NCBI GenBank assembly: GCA_017450535.1
Contig: JAFSTK010000002.1
Coordinates: forward strand, 1 to 44,446
Origin: Treponema sp.
Lineage (GTDB): Bacteria; Spirochaetota; Spirochaetia; Treponematales; Treponemataceae
Direction: 5' to 3'
Length of the DNA stretch: 44,446 nt
Part shown: piece by piece, positions 8,059 to 15,954 of the stretch
How the letters are laid out: each line of letters opens with the position of its first letter
Numbering within the stretch: the first letter of the stretch is position 1
Notes under the pieces: model-generated
Told to the model about the DNA's origin: nothing
The model's database searches: none
The model's input: only the letters and a program-made list of their open reading frames with translations
Made by a program: the position numbers and the translations under genes

Positions 8059-9021
8059 GTGGTACTGAAGCATACTGATTTCAAGAAAATATTCGAAAGC
8101 GTGACCATTGCGCTCGGCGCATGTTCATTGGTCGTGCTCGTCGCTGTTGTAATCATACGTTCTCGTCCTATCGAAAACACCATGGACGGCATGGGCGGTC
8201 TGGAGACACCCGGCATTCCGCTCGTCACCGAAGAAGTTGTTGAGGGAGTCGCGCAGGACGTTGAGGCACCCTACACAGAACATCTTGAACTGTCCTATGC
8301 GGCATACCGTGTGCGCCCCGGTGACATGATTGGCATTATCGCACAGGAAAACGGCATTACCGAAGACACTATCATCAGCGTAAACAACATCCGCTCTTCC
8401 CGTCTGCTGCAAATCGGCACCTATCTGAAAATTCCGTCCATGACTGGCATTTTGTATACCGTGCGCAAAAATGGCGAGACCGTAGAATCAATCGCAGAAA
8501 AATATAAAATTGATGCCGACAAGTGCGCGAACGTGAACAACCTCGCGCTTTCTGACGGGCTCACCGCTGGAACCACATTGTTTGTTCCAGACGCACAGAT
8601 GGACTGGGTAACGCGCCAGGAAATCAATGGCGACTTGTTCAAAAAACCAATTCACGCCCGCTGGTACCTCACCTCACGCTGGGGCTGGCGTGCAAGTCCG
8701 TTCACAGGCGCGCGCTCATATCATAGCGGCGTTGACATGGCATGTCCGCAAGGAACAAGCATTTTTGCCGCCATGGACGGAAAAGTAACTTCCACCGGCT
8801 ACAATGCCACCTATGGAAACTACGTGATTATCACGCACCATTCAGGCTACCAAACGCTGTACGGACATATGAGCGCGATTCTTACCGTAAAAGGCAAATA
8901 TGTCTCTGCGAATACCGTTATCGGCAAAGTGGGAAGCACCGGCTTGAGCACAGGTCCGCACTTGCACTTTACCGTGTACAAAAACGGAAAGACGGTCAAT
9001 CCGCAGAATCTTTGGAACTAG
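8059..9021 (+). CDS. LysM/M23 envelope metallopeptidase
   Basis: This 320-residue protein starts at a GTG with AAAGGA upstream. An N-terminal membrane anchor (about residues 15-34) is followed by two LysM-like units (about 78-125 and 131-172, including RVRPGDMIGIIAQENGI and KNGETVESIAEKY). The C-terminal M23 peptidase domain (about 195-320) carries zinc-binding HSGVDMAC and GPHLHFTVY and the YGHMS motif. It is probably a periplasmic peptidoglycan hydrolase, or an activator of one, used in wall remodelling or division. It follows rlmE after 22 nt and converges with the anti-sigma gene. Confidence 0.9.
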   Translation: MVLKHTDFKKIFESVTIALGACSLVVLVAVVIIRSRPIENTMDGMGGLETPGIPLVTEEVVEGVAQDVEAPYTEHLELSYAAYRVRPGDMIGIIAQENGITEDTIISVNNIRSSRLLQIGTYLKIPSMTGILYTVRKNGETVESIAEKYKIDADKCANVNNLALSDGLTAGTTLFVPDAQMDWVTRQEINGDLFKKPIHARWYLTSRWGWRASPFTGARSYHSGVDMACPQGTSIFAAMDGKVTSTGYNATYGNYVIITHHSGYQTLYGHMSAILTVKGKYVSANTVIGKVGSTGLSTGPHLHFTVYKNGKTVNPQNLWN

Positions 9022-9067
9022 TAGCACAGCGCACGCGCTTGAAGCTTCGTTGCGGGAGCCTTGTGCG

Positions 9068-9532
9068 CTATAATCTTGCAGGAACAATCTTTTCTATCTT
9101 CTTTACGAAAAAATCCAAATTCGTGCCGACAAAGATGGCGCAATAGGCACTGATGGCGAGCGCAAATACTAAATAAAATGAAAGCAAAAGCGTCTCGCTG
9201 TGAATCGCGCTTTGAAAGAATCCGAATGCCAGCATAAACAAAACCATCAGCACACCGCCAAAAATCCAGCCGTGCATACTGACAGGCTTCGCATTTTCCC
9301 ACGACCATGAAGGAATGATTTTTCTCATCAGCGACGTAATTGATTTGTCAGAAATCGGCGTCTCCACGGCAAGCGGATGAGCGACAATTCTTTCCGCCTT
9401 GGTCAAAAGCCGAACCTGTGTGCGGCATGTCTTGCAGGTCAAAAGATGCAAAGTCACTGCCGATGGTATGCGCTCATTTTTGTCCAGCGCAAGATAGGTG
9501 TCCATAATGTGTTCACAGTTTCTAGTTCTCAT
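9068..9532 (-). CDS. Zinc-finger anti-sigma factor-like membrane protein
   Basis: This 154-residue protein has an N-terminal HLLTCKTC segment (about residues 29-36) with the HxxxCxxC pattern of ZAS-type anti-sigma factors. Two membrane helices follow (about 86-106 and 115-140). Its ATG overlaps the end of the ECF sigma gene by 11 nt, the usual arrangement for a sigma/anti-sigma pair. The inferred role is to bind and hold the sigma factor at the membrane until an envelope signal arrives. The family match is by motif, size, topology and context. Confidence 0.75.
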   Translation of the reverse strand: MRTRNCEHIMDTYLALDKNERIPSAVTLHLLTCKTCRTQVRLLTKAERIVAHPLAVETPISDKSITSLMRKIIPSWSWENAKPVSMHGWIFGGVLMVLFMLAFGFFQSAIHSETLLLSFYLVFALAISAYCAIFVGTNLDFFVKKIEKIVPARL

Positions 9533-10103
9533 AAAAACCTCGCAATTTTTCCCGCAGCAGTTTTTTTGCCCGGAAGATATGGGATTTTAGCGTGTTCACC
9601 GGATACCCAGTGATAACCGCAATTTCTTCATAAGGAATATCATAGTAAAAATAAAGCTCAAGGCAGACGGCATATTTTTCGGGAAGTTCCCGCAAGGCTT
9701 CGTTCACCGCCTCCACCGTGATGCGGCGAATCTGTTTTTCTTCAGGAGTAAAATCCGCATCGGAAATCAGCACCTCATCGGCAATACTCGCCGCCTCCCT
9801 GCGTCTGTTCACTGCATTCAGCGCAGTCGTGTATGCGATACGCATGAGCCACGTAGAAAAAGACGATTCTCCTCGAAAGCGCGCAATATTCTGGTATACC
9901 TTGATAAAAACATCCTGCACAAAATCGTCACTGTCGGTGGCGTTCTTAAAGAAACTCATGCCCAGCGCAAGAACACGTTTTTTGTACAATGCCATAAGGC
10001 GGGCAAAAGAGCGGCTGTCTCCTGCAAGCACGGACTTTACCAGCGCGGCATCACGTCTTGCAACGATTGTCTGCTCAATGCTCCTGAACACGTCACTGCG
10101 CAT
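9522..10103 (-). CDS. ECF sigma-70 factor
   Basis: This 193-residue ECF sigma factor has region 2 (about residues 35-105, with DSDDFVQDVFIKVYQNIARF and STWLMRIAYTTALN) and region 4 (about 130-185, with LPEKYAVCLELYFYYDIPYE and the helix-turn-helix segment VNTLKSHIFRAKKLLREKL). It would direct RNA polymerase to a small envelope-stress-type regulon. The ATG overlaps the stop region of the upstream membrane gene by 11 nt and the 3' end overlaps the anti-sigma gene by 11 nt, so all three are coupled. No separate Shine-Dalgarno is visible. Confidence 0.9.
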   Translation of the reverse strand: MRSDVFRSIEQTIVARRDAALVKSVLAGDSRSFARLMALYKKRVLALGMSFFKNATDSDDFVQDVFIKVYQNIARFRGESSFSTWLMRIAYTTALNAVNRRREAASIADEVLISDADFTPEEKQIRRITVEAVNEALRELPEKYAVCLELYFYYDIPYEEIAVITGYPVNTLKSHIFRAKKLLREKLRGFYEN

Positions 10104-10446
10104 CGTGCGTTTTAAAATCTGGATTCAACTTATAAAAGACCAGTAAACTCAGCCCCAAAGAAAGCGGAATCAGTCCGCCCAACAATGCCGCGGATTTTCC
10201 GTTTACCAAAGCAAAGAATATGGTTAGCACCAGTCCCACAAACGAAAGCAAAAGCCCAATCAGCAACGAATAGACTCTGAAATTAAAATATTCTTTTTTG
10301 TACGTCCCATTTTTTATCTGCAATTTTTTCTCGCTGTGCCGCCACAAAAGCGAAAAGAAAATCACTGTACCGCCGATGACAATCCCTACAATCGGAATGA
10401 CAGCGATAATTACTTGGGCAGCAGGACTAGCAATGGTTGTGTTCAT
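10093..10446 (-). CDS. Small membrane protein heading the sigma operon
   Basis: This 117-residue protein has three predicted membrane segments (about residues 10-33, 56-78 and 84-105) separated by a basic loop (KKLQIKNGTYKKEY). The arrangement resembles DUF6249-type small membrane proteins, but I do not recognise it firmly. AGAGGTG lies 5 nt before the ATG. Its position as first gene of the sigma/anti-sigma operon, with 11-nt overlap, suggests a role in sensing or modulating the membrane signal. Confidence 0.65.
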   Translation of the reverse strand: MNTTIASPAAQVIIAVIPIVGIVIGGTVIFFSLLWRHSEKKLQIKNGTYKKEYFNFRVYSLLIGLLLSFVGLVLTIFFALVNGKSAALLGGLIPLSLGLSLLVFYKLNPDFKTHDAQ

Positions 10447-10464
10447 GTATTCACCTCTGTTTGA

Positions 10465-10492
10465 TTAGACACCGCGCGGCAAAAAAGGTTGC
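10465..10492 (-). promoter_or_regulatory. Candidate ECF-type promoter of the sigma operon
   Basis: On the minus strand GCAACC (10492-10487) and GTCTAA (10470-10465) are 16 bp apart, close to the GGAACTT/TCTAA-type pattern of RpoE-like ECF promoters. It starts 18 nt upstream of the ATG at 10446. No standard -35/-10 pair is evident there. Autoregulation by the encoded sigma factor is an inference. Confidence 0.4.
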
Positions 10493-10499
10493 GGAAAAA

Positions 10500-10985
10500 T
10501 CAGTCCAAAAACTGGTATTCGTTAAAATACACTGCTGTCACTTTGCCGAGCACAAGCTCATCGTTTATCTGAGATAGCAAATCCGCTTTGACCAACGCCT
10601 CCCCCCTCGAAAGCAGCTGGTCTACGGTGTAATTGATAAAATACTGCATGAAAATCGCTTTGATTGACCGAAGTTTTGTATCCAACTCCTCGTAAAACGC
10701 TTCGTCATCGCCTGAATATTCCAGCCAAGGCGTTACGACCACAACGGCGCGACGATCATTCTCATCGGGAGCTGTTGAAGAGCGCAACTGACCAATTTTT
10801 GTGAACGCTTTTTCATGTTTTTTTTGAAAAATAGACGAAACCTGCTCAGGCGTGGGGTCATCCTTACGCAATCCTTTTCCTGGAACCGCTCTCTTTGTCA
10901 AAACTGCCACTGTTGTACCACCAATGATGAGCACTCCAAGCACAAATACAACGCAGATAAGGATTTTATTCAGGTCAGCTTTCAT
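10500..10985 (-). CDS. FliL-like single-pass membrane protein
   Basis: This 161-residue protein has one N-terminal membrane helix (about residues 7-29) and a linker. Its C-terminal domain has FliL-like features: two helices (FYEELDTKLRSIKAIFMQYF and the following segment) and a final strand, GKVTAVYFNEYQFLD, resembling the FliL C-terminus. FliL-type proteins surround the flagellar stator. This copy is not next to other flagellar genes, so it could be a paralogue with another job. I chose the ATG at 10985 because a -10 box lies exactly 6 nt upstream. The longer frame to 11021 would run back through that promoter. Confidence 0.6.
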   Translation of the reverse strand: MKADLNKILICVVFVLGVLIIGGTTVAVLTKRAVPGKGLRKDDPTPEQVSSIFQKKHEKAFTKIGQLRSSTAPDENDRRAVVVVTPWLEYSGDDEAFYEELDTKLRSIKAIFMQYFINYTVDQLLSRGEALVKADLLSQINDELVLGKVTAVYFNEYQFLD

Positions 10986-10991
10986 ACGGAC

Positions 10992-11020
10992 AGTGTACCA
11001 AAAAAATCTAGAACTATCCA
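10992..11020 (-). promoter_or_regulatory. Leaderless-type promoter of the FliL-like gene
   Basis: On the minus strand TGGATA (11020-11015), a 17-bp spacer, TACACT (10997-10992, preceded by TGG as an extended -10), 6 nt, ATG at 10985. A second -10 on the opposite strand, TATAAT at 11032-11037, could serve the divergent gene at 11099. Confidence 0.6.
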
Positions 11021-11098
11021 CTGATTTACTATATAATATGTTACTTTATGCCGAAAATAGATGGAAGGTATCTTTGATTTTTAGAGGAGTAAATTCAG

Positions 11099-13660
11099 GT
11101 GTCAGCAGGGCAAAAAGTTGCCGTAAGCCTTTTGATTTCAGTCATTCTCTTTGCCGCATTTGCGGTGGCTGCATTCGCAGGGCTTTTTTCTTTTGTTGAA
11201 GCCCGTTTTTATCAGCCGCTGGTAGTAAGAAACATTGAACAAAAAATCAAGACCATTGCCGAAAAAGAGCAGACATACAACGATATCCTTGTCCAACGAT
11301 TCGCAGCTTTTACCGCAAAAAAAGAAGTCGCCTCTTACGCATCAGCCACACCTTCCGTCTCAGACCAAAAAAATCGCACACAACTGACAGGCACTTTGTT
11401 TTCTCAGACAGAAAGTTTGCTCGGAATCCGTCTCATCGACAAAAATGGACGGAACATACACTTCAGCACTTTTGCGACCGATGAAAAACTTCGCTCAAAA
11501 AATCAAGTATCCTACAAAAACTACACTGACGTAAAAGAGATTCCGTTTGCCGCCATCGCCTGTGAAGACATCAGAAAAGGAACCGGCTCTCCGCAACGTA
11601 TAATCCGCGACCAAGAGAAAAATCGCGTTCTGTACGCTTACCCGTTTTATGACGCATATTCCGTATATCGGGGCACAATTGTTTTTTACTGTGATGCACA
11701 AGATTTCTCCCGTTTTTTAACGGCACAGAATGCCCTCGCCTTAAGCGACACATTGGTTCTTATCTCCAACACAGTCAGCGCAGAACATGAGAATATCGGT
11801 GGCTATGCTTATGGGCTTCCCGTTGTGGGTGCTGACCTGCTGACCACCACTCTGCTGGAAAAAATTGCCGCAAAAAAAGCAGACCGCCTGGAAAAAATCG
11901 CTGCCACAGAAAGCGGTTACTGGCTCGCATTCCTCACCTACACGGAAGACGGCAGTTTTATCGCGCGTTTTACAAAAGACGACATTTTGATTTTTCCGTT
12001 TTCAATCCGCATACTTTTGCTGACCGTCATTTTCAGCACACTCTTCTTAGTCATCTTCCTGATTTTCAATCTGCGACACGATGACATGGTAGTGATAAAA
12101 GACCGTATGCGTCGTTTCCAAGTCGCTTTTATCGATGAGTACAAAAACAAAAAAAATGACGGCACCATAACGCTATTGCCCGCTGAACTGGAGCGCAGAA
12201 AAAATGTTTTTCGGGAAGAAATCAAACAGGGACTTGGTAAACGCGGAAAAAAACACGAGGACGAAGTAAACGCTCTGTTTGAACGCTCTTGGGAAGAAAT
12301 AAAAACATCGCTCTCTATTCCACAGACACCTTCCCTGGAAGCCCCTGCCGCCAGCACAGCCGAACTGAAACGGATGCTGGAAGAAGTGCTGGAAAACGGA
12401 CGACGACAAATGCAGACAACGCCAGTGAGTCCACGCAACAACACACACTCCATCGCGCCAAAGCCCCTCGCTCCCGCAACTAAACCAGAACCGCTGGATA
12501 AAGCCGACGACGTGGAAGAATTAGACGAAATAGAAGCGCTTGATGAAGTCGAACCACTGGATGAAGCAGATCCGTTAGACGAAGTCGAACCACTGGATGA
12601 AGTGGAACCACTGGATGAAATCGAACCGCTGGAAGAAGCAGAACCAGTTGAAAAAGCAGAACCGTTGGATGAAGCAGAGCCGTTGGACGAAGTCGAATCG
12701 CTTGACGAAGTCGAACCACTGGACGAAGCAGAACCTCTGGACGAAGCAGAACCACTGGATGAAGCAGAGCCGTTGGACGAAGTCGAATCGCTGGATGAAG
12801 TCGAAACGCTGGACGAAGCAGAACCACTGGATGAAGTCGAACCACTGGACGAAGCCGAATCGCTGGAAAAGACAGAACCCGCTGGCGACACTGAAGAATT
12901 TGACGAGGGCGAGCTGCTTGCTAGAGCGGAATTGCTTGATGCGGGCGAACCACTCGATGAGGTTCCACCAGAAGATGTTGAGGTCGCTGACGATGCGGAA
13001 GAACCAGACGAAGCCGAGCTGCTGGCCAGGGCTGAACTGCTTGACGCAGACGAACCGATTGATGAGGCTGAGCCACAAAAAGAGAGCAACACGCCGGATA
13101 AGACAGAGTTTGAAGAACAACTGGCATTCGGCTCACCTATACAAAAAATTGATGCTGAGGAGGAAAACAATACGATGGAAAACTTTGAAATCGTCTCTCC
13201 CGAAGAAATGTTCGAGGTAGACAACGACGGCGCGCCTATTCCTTCACGAGAAGCGAAAAACAGCCCGCTCCAAGAGCCAGAAGAACTGCCCGTTCTGGAA
13301 TCTTCTGACACAACATCTTCCTCATTCTCTTTTTCAAATTTCGCCCGCAACGATACACCCGTCACCGAATTGTTTTCCGATACAGAAGATGTTCAGGAAG
13401 CGGAATCTGTCGAGCCCGTGGAATCCGTGGAACTCGTTGAGCCCGTGGAAGCCGTTGAGCCAGAGAAAACACAAAATCTGGATGCAACGCAAAAGCCAGA
13501 GGCCGTTTCCGAGCCGGCAGCTGTTTCCGAGCCGGAAAAACAAGAAGATGCCATTCAGGAAGATGCGGACGGAATTTTCCATATTTCCGATACGCTGTCT
13601 TTGAAAAACGTACCTTTGGACTTAAAATTCAAACAATTAGTAGATTCAGTTTTGGGGTAA
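11099..13660 (+). CDS. Two-helix membrane sensor-like protein with acidic hexapeptide repeats
   Basis: This 853-residue protein starts at a GTG with AGAGGAG upstream. It has a membrane helix (about residues 8-30), an extracytoplasmic domain (about 31-295, Cache/double-PAS-like in size and position) and a second helix (about 300-325). A long cytoplasmic part follows, beginning with a charged helical stretch (330-420). Residues 479-592 are 19 tandem six-residue units of EPLDEA/V type. Two related longer repeats containing ELLARAELLDA follow, then a VEPVEAVEP stretch. No kinase, cyclase or methyl-accepting domain is visible. The last 20 residues (SDTLSLKNVPLDLKF and onward) look folded and may be a conserved tail. 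I do not recognise the family. A prepilin-peptidase-like gene follows after 3 nt. Confidence 0.75.
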   Translation: MSAGQKVAVSLLISVILFAAFAVAAFAGLFSFVEARFYQPLVVRNIEQKIKTIAEKEQTYNDILVQRFAAFTAKKEVASYASATPSVSDQKNRTQLTGTLFSQTESLLGIRLIDKNGRNIHFSTFATDEKLRSKNQVSYKNYTDVKEIPFAAIACEDIRKGTGSPQRIIRDQEKNRVLYAYPFYDAYSVYRGTIVFYCDAQDFSRFLTAQNALALSDTLVLISNTVSAEHENIGGYAYGLPVVGADLLTTTLLEKIAAKKADRLEKIAATESGYWLAFLTYTEDGSFIARFTKDDILIFPFSIRILLLTVIFSTLFLVIFLIFNLRHDDMVVIKDRMRRFQVAFIDEYKNKKNDGTITLLPAELERRKNVFREEIKQGLGKRGKKHEDEVNALFERSWEEIKTSLSIPQTPSLEAPAASTAELKRMLEEVLENGRRQMQTTPVSPRNNTHSIAPKPLAPATKPEPLDKADDVEELDEIEALDEVEPLDEADPLDEVEPLDEVEPLDEIEPLEEAEPVEKAEPLDEAEPLDEVESLDEVEPLDEAEPLDEAEPLDEAEPLDEVESLDEVETLDEAEPLDEVEPLDEAESLEKTEPAGDTEEFDEGELLARAELLDAGEPLDEVPPEDVEVADDAEEPDEAELLARAELLDADEPIDEAEPQKESNTPDKTEFEEQLAFGSPIQKIDAEEENNTMENFEIVSPEEMFEVDNDGAPIPSREAKNSPLQEPEELPVLESSDTTSSSFSFSNFARNDTPVTELFSDTEDVQEAESVEPVESVELVEPVEAVEPEKTQNLDATQKPEAVSEPAAVSEPEKQEDAIQEDADGIFHISDTLSLKNVPLDLKFKQLVDSVLG
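12533..12874 (+). repeat. 18-bp tandem repeat (hexapeptide, 19 units)
   Basis: Nineteen in-frame 18-bp units encode variants of E-P-L-D-E-A/V. Units differ mainly by Ala/Val/Ile at position 6 and Pro/Ser/Thr at position 2. Several neighbouring units are nearly identical at the DNA level, which favours expansion and contraction. The tract leaves other frames on both strands open, including a Ser-rich antisense frame. Confidence 0.9.
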
Positions 13661-13663
13661 TTC

Positions 13664-14158
13664 ATGCAAACTTTTTTACTATTAACAGCATGTTATCTTG
13701 TTTTCGCTATACCCGCAGCGATATATGACAGCCGCACTTTTCGCGTTCCATTGTGGTATGTGGGGCTAGGAGCGATTGCGCTCATTGTTTTCTATATATT
13801 TCACCCCTACCCGTTCAGTCCGACTTTCAAATTGTTCGGCTTGGGGAACCCATTTGTGGCGGCGGTGAGCGCGGCAGTTATATATGTGCTGGCACGATTT
13901 TTTACAGGTGGCGCACTTGGCTGGGGCGATGTGATTTTCGGCACGTTCACCGCCATGTACACGGGCTTTCCGCTGGTATTCTTCGCAACCGCATTTTCTG
14001 CGCTCTGCGGACTTTTGTTCTACCTTGCGCTTGCCGTACGTGACAGCTGGCAGAAAAAACAACGCTTTGTGTTCCGACCAATTTTCGCCATTCCCTATGT
14101 CCCGTTCATAACATTTGGCGCGCTTCTTGCTCAGGTGCTGTTCCGCTTTTTCTTTTAA
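13664..14158 (+). CDS. Prepilin-peptidase-like (A24/CpaA-type) membrane protein
   Basis: This 164-residue polytopic protein has the two aspartates of A24 aspartic peptidases. The first is in YDSRTFRVP (about residues 22-30) and the second in GALGWGDVIF (about 83-92), matching the D-x6-P and GxGD signatures. The Lys that often follows GxGD is absent. The length fits the short CpaA/TadV-like form without the N-terminal methylase domain. Such enzymes cleave prepilin leaders in the membrane. No pilin or secretion ATPase is nearby, so the substrate is unknown. It lies 3 nt after the repeat protein gene, suggesting co-expression. Confidence 0.7.
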   Translation: MQTFLLLTACYLVFAIPAAIYDSRTFRVPLWYVGLGAIALIVFYIFHPYPFSPTFKLFGLGNPFVAAVSAAVIYVLARFFTGGALGWGDVIFGTFTAMYTGFPLVFFATAFSALCGLLFYLALAVRDSWQKKQRFVFRPIFAIPYVPFITFGALLAQVLFRFFF

Positions 14159-14208
14159 CATCGATTTCATTCTTCATATTTCCGATAGTATAAAATTCCG
14201 CAATATGC

Positions 14209-14223
14209 TATAGTATGAGCGTT
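14209..14223 (+). promoter_or_regulatory. Extended -10 before metN
   Basis: TATAGT (14209-14214) is preceded by TGC. It ends just before an ATG at 14215 and 9 nt before a second in-frame ATG at 14224. Its position argues for the second ATG, with a leader of only about 3 nt. No SAM riboswitch or S-box-like structure fits in the 56-nt intergenic region. Confidence 0.45.
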
Positions 14224-15246
14224 ATGGAAATTGACTTACAGCATCTAAAGAAAACCTATAAAAATATTTCTACATCAGATTATGTGACGGCAGTTCAAGA
14301 TGTCAGCCTGCATATTCCGTCAAATACGATTTTCGGCATCATCGGAAAAAGTGGCGCAGGAAAATCTTCTCTGGTGCGTCTGGTCAGTCTCTTGGAACGT
14401 CCTGACTCCGGGGAAGTGCTGTACGACGGTGAGCGAGTCGATACGCTTTCTGGCAAAGCATTGATTGAGCGTCGCAGAAAGAGCGGCATGATTTTCCAGA
14501 ATTTCAATCTTTTTTCCTCACGCAATGCCGCACAAAACATCGCCTACCCGCTGGAAATCTGCGGTGTATCAAAATCGACCATTCATTCACGTGTAGAAGA
14601 GCTGCTTGACTTAGTCGGACTGTCTGACCGCGCATCTGCCCCTGTAAGCACATTGAGCGGCGGACAAAAACAGCGTGTCGCCATAGCCCGCGCCCTTGCG
14701 AACAAGCCCGACATTCTTTTCTGCGATGAGGTGACCAGTGCCCTTGACCCTCAGACAACGCAATCTATTCTCAATTTGATTCGCGAGATTCAGAAAAAGA
14801 TGAACCTCACCGTCGTGATGATTACCCACCAGATGGAAGTTGTGCGCGATGCCTGTACGCAAGTCGCCGTCGTAAACAATGGTCTTGTGGTGGAAAACGG
14901 CAGCGTAGAAGATATTTTCATGCATCCAAAGAGCGACGTGACCAAAGATTTTCTGTCTCACCTTAACCAGAACGTGCAGGAGGAAGGCAAAAATTTTGTC
15001 CGCTGGAGCACAGGCGGCGGCAAATACATTCTCCGTTTTCACGACACGCTCACCGACCAGCCGATTATCAGCGACATCGCAAAAAAATTCGATATCACGT
15101 TCAATATCCGTGCTGCTGGCATTCAGCCTGTGCAGGAAAACAAAGTCGGCACACTGGTGATGGATTTTGACGGAGAAGCCGCCGAGCTTGCAAAAGCAAT
15201 CGCGTACCTGCAGGAAAATGGCGTCATCGTAGAGGAGGAAAAATAA
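14224..15246 (+). CDS. metN: Methionine ABC transporter ATPase MetN
   Basis: This 340-residue ATPase has Walker A GKSGAGKSS, the Q-loop in IFQNFNLF, the signature LSGGQKQR, Walker B DILFCDEVTSALD and the H-loop ITHQM. The C-terminal domain (about residues 255-335) is the NIL methionine-sensing domain found in MetN. It powers uptake of methionine by MetNI with a MetQ binding protein. The adjacent ATG at 14215 would add three residues but directly abuts the predicted -10 box. Its stop overlaps the metI start by 1 nt. No metQ lies in the window. Confidence 0.92.
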   Translation: MEIDLQHLKKTYKNISTSDYVTAVQDVSLHIPSNTIFGIIGKSGAGKSSLVRLVSLLERPDSGEVLYDGERVDTLSGKALIERRRKSGMIFQNFNLFSSRNAAQNIAYPLEICGVSKSTIHSRVEELLDLVGLSDRASAPVSTLSGGQKQRVAIARALANKPDILFCDEVTSALDPQTTQSILNLIREIQKKMNLTVVMITHQMEVVRDACTQVAVVNNGLVVENGSVEDIFMHPKSDVTKDFLSHLNQNVQEEGKNFVRWSTGGGKYILRFHDTLTDQPIISDIAKKFDITFNIRAAGIQPVQENKVGTLVMDFDGEAAELAKAIAYLQENGVIVEEEK

Positions 15247-15911
15247 TGACAAGCGCACAACTGATTTTTGACCTTGTTTCACAAGCGACCTTACAGACTC
15301 TTTCCATGGTGCTCTTCTCCACCCTCTTTTCCGTATTGTTGGGCTTGCCGTTGGGTGTCCTGCTGTTTGTCTCTGACCCGCTCAGTGGCATTTCTGCGCA
15401 CCCCGTCTTGAACCAAGTGCTCTCCCGCATCGTGAATATTCTTCGCTCTTTTCCGTTCATCATCTTGATGATTTTGCTTTTCCCGCTTTCACGCCTGATT
15501 CTGCACACGAGCATCGGCACCAAAGCGACCATCGTTCCGCTTTCTATCGCGGCGGCACCCTTTGTCGCCCGTGTCATCGAAACTGCTCTCAAAGAAGTTG
15601 ACCAAGGCGTTATTCAGGCCGCCCGCGCAATCGGCTCTACGAACTGGCAGATTATCTACAACGTGCTTCTGCCCGAAGCGTTGCCATCGCTTGTGGACGG
15701 CATTACGCTCACGATTATCAATTTGATTGGCTATTCGGCAATGGCCGGCGCAATCGGTGGCGGTGGTTTGGGTGACCTTGCAATCCGATACGGCTACCAG
15801 CGTTTCCGCACGGACATTATGTTTGTCGCCGTTGTGGTCATTCTTCTTCTCGTTGAGCTCATCCAAGCACTCGGCACAAAAATCAGCGCGCGAATCATCA
15901 AGCGAAGATAA
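15246..15911 (+). CDS. metI: Methionine ABC transporter permease MetI
   Basis: This 221-residue permease has five or so membrane segments. It carries the binding-protein-dependent permease signature around EVDQGVIQAARAIGSTNWQI and VLLPEALPSLVDGI (about residues 118-155), and the MetI-like segment YSAMAGAIGGGGLGDLAIRY. It starts at an ATG overlapping the metN stop (TAATG), with GAGGAGG upstream, so the two subunits are translated together. The length and topology are typical for MetI. Confidence 0.92.
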   Translation: MTSAQLIFDLVSQATLQTLSMVLFSTLFSVLLGLPLGVLLFVSDPLSGISAHPVLNQVLSRIVNILRSFPFIILMILLFPLSRLILHTSIGTKATIVPLSIAAAPFVARVIETALKEVDQGVIQAARAIGSTNWQIIYNVLLPEALPSLVDGITLTIINLIGYSAMAGAIGGGGLGDLAIRYGYQRFRTDIMFVAVVVILLLVELIQALGTKISARIIKRR

Positions 15912-15918
15912 GTTTTAA

Positions 15919-15954
15919 TGGACTTTTCACCAGTCCTGCATTATACTATACGGT
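15919..15954 (+). promoter_or_regulatory. Leaderless-type promoter of the polyprenyl synthase operon
   Basis: TGGACT (15919-15924), 17-bp spacer, TATACT (15942-15947), 7 nt, ATG at 15955. No Shine-Dalgarno is visible. Confidence 0.55.

Noticed and set aside
9028-9069. Terminator between the M23 gene and the anti-sigma gene
   Set aside because: A 7-bp inverted repeat (AGCGCAC/GTGCGCT) exists, but the loop is about 28 nt and no T-run follows.
12575-13220. Other long frames on both strands through the hexapeptide repeat
   Set aside because: The 18-bp repeat has no stop in several frames, so open frames arise automatically. Their products are monotonous Trp/Lys- or Phe/Gln-rich strings.
11938-13365. 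Long Ser-rich open frame on the minus strand (about 475 codons)
   Set aside because: It is the antisense of the GAA/GAT-rich repeat tract, whose reverse complement gives Ser/Ala codons without stops. It has no ribosome-binding site and the plus-strand protein has clear membrane topology.
14159-14223. SAM riboswitch upstream of metNI
   Set aside because: Only about 65 nt are available and no S-box-like helices are visible.
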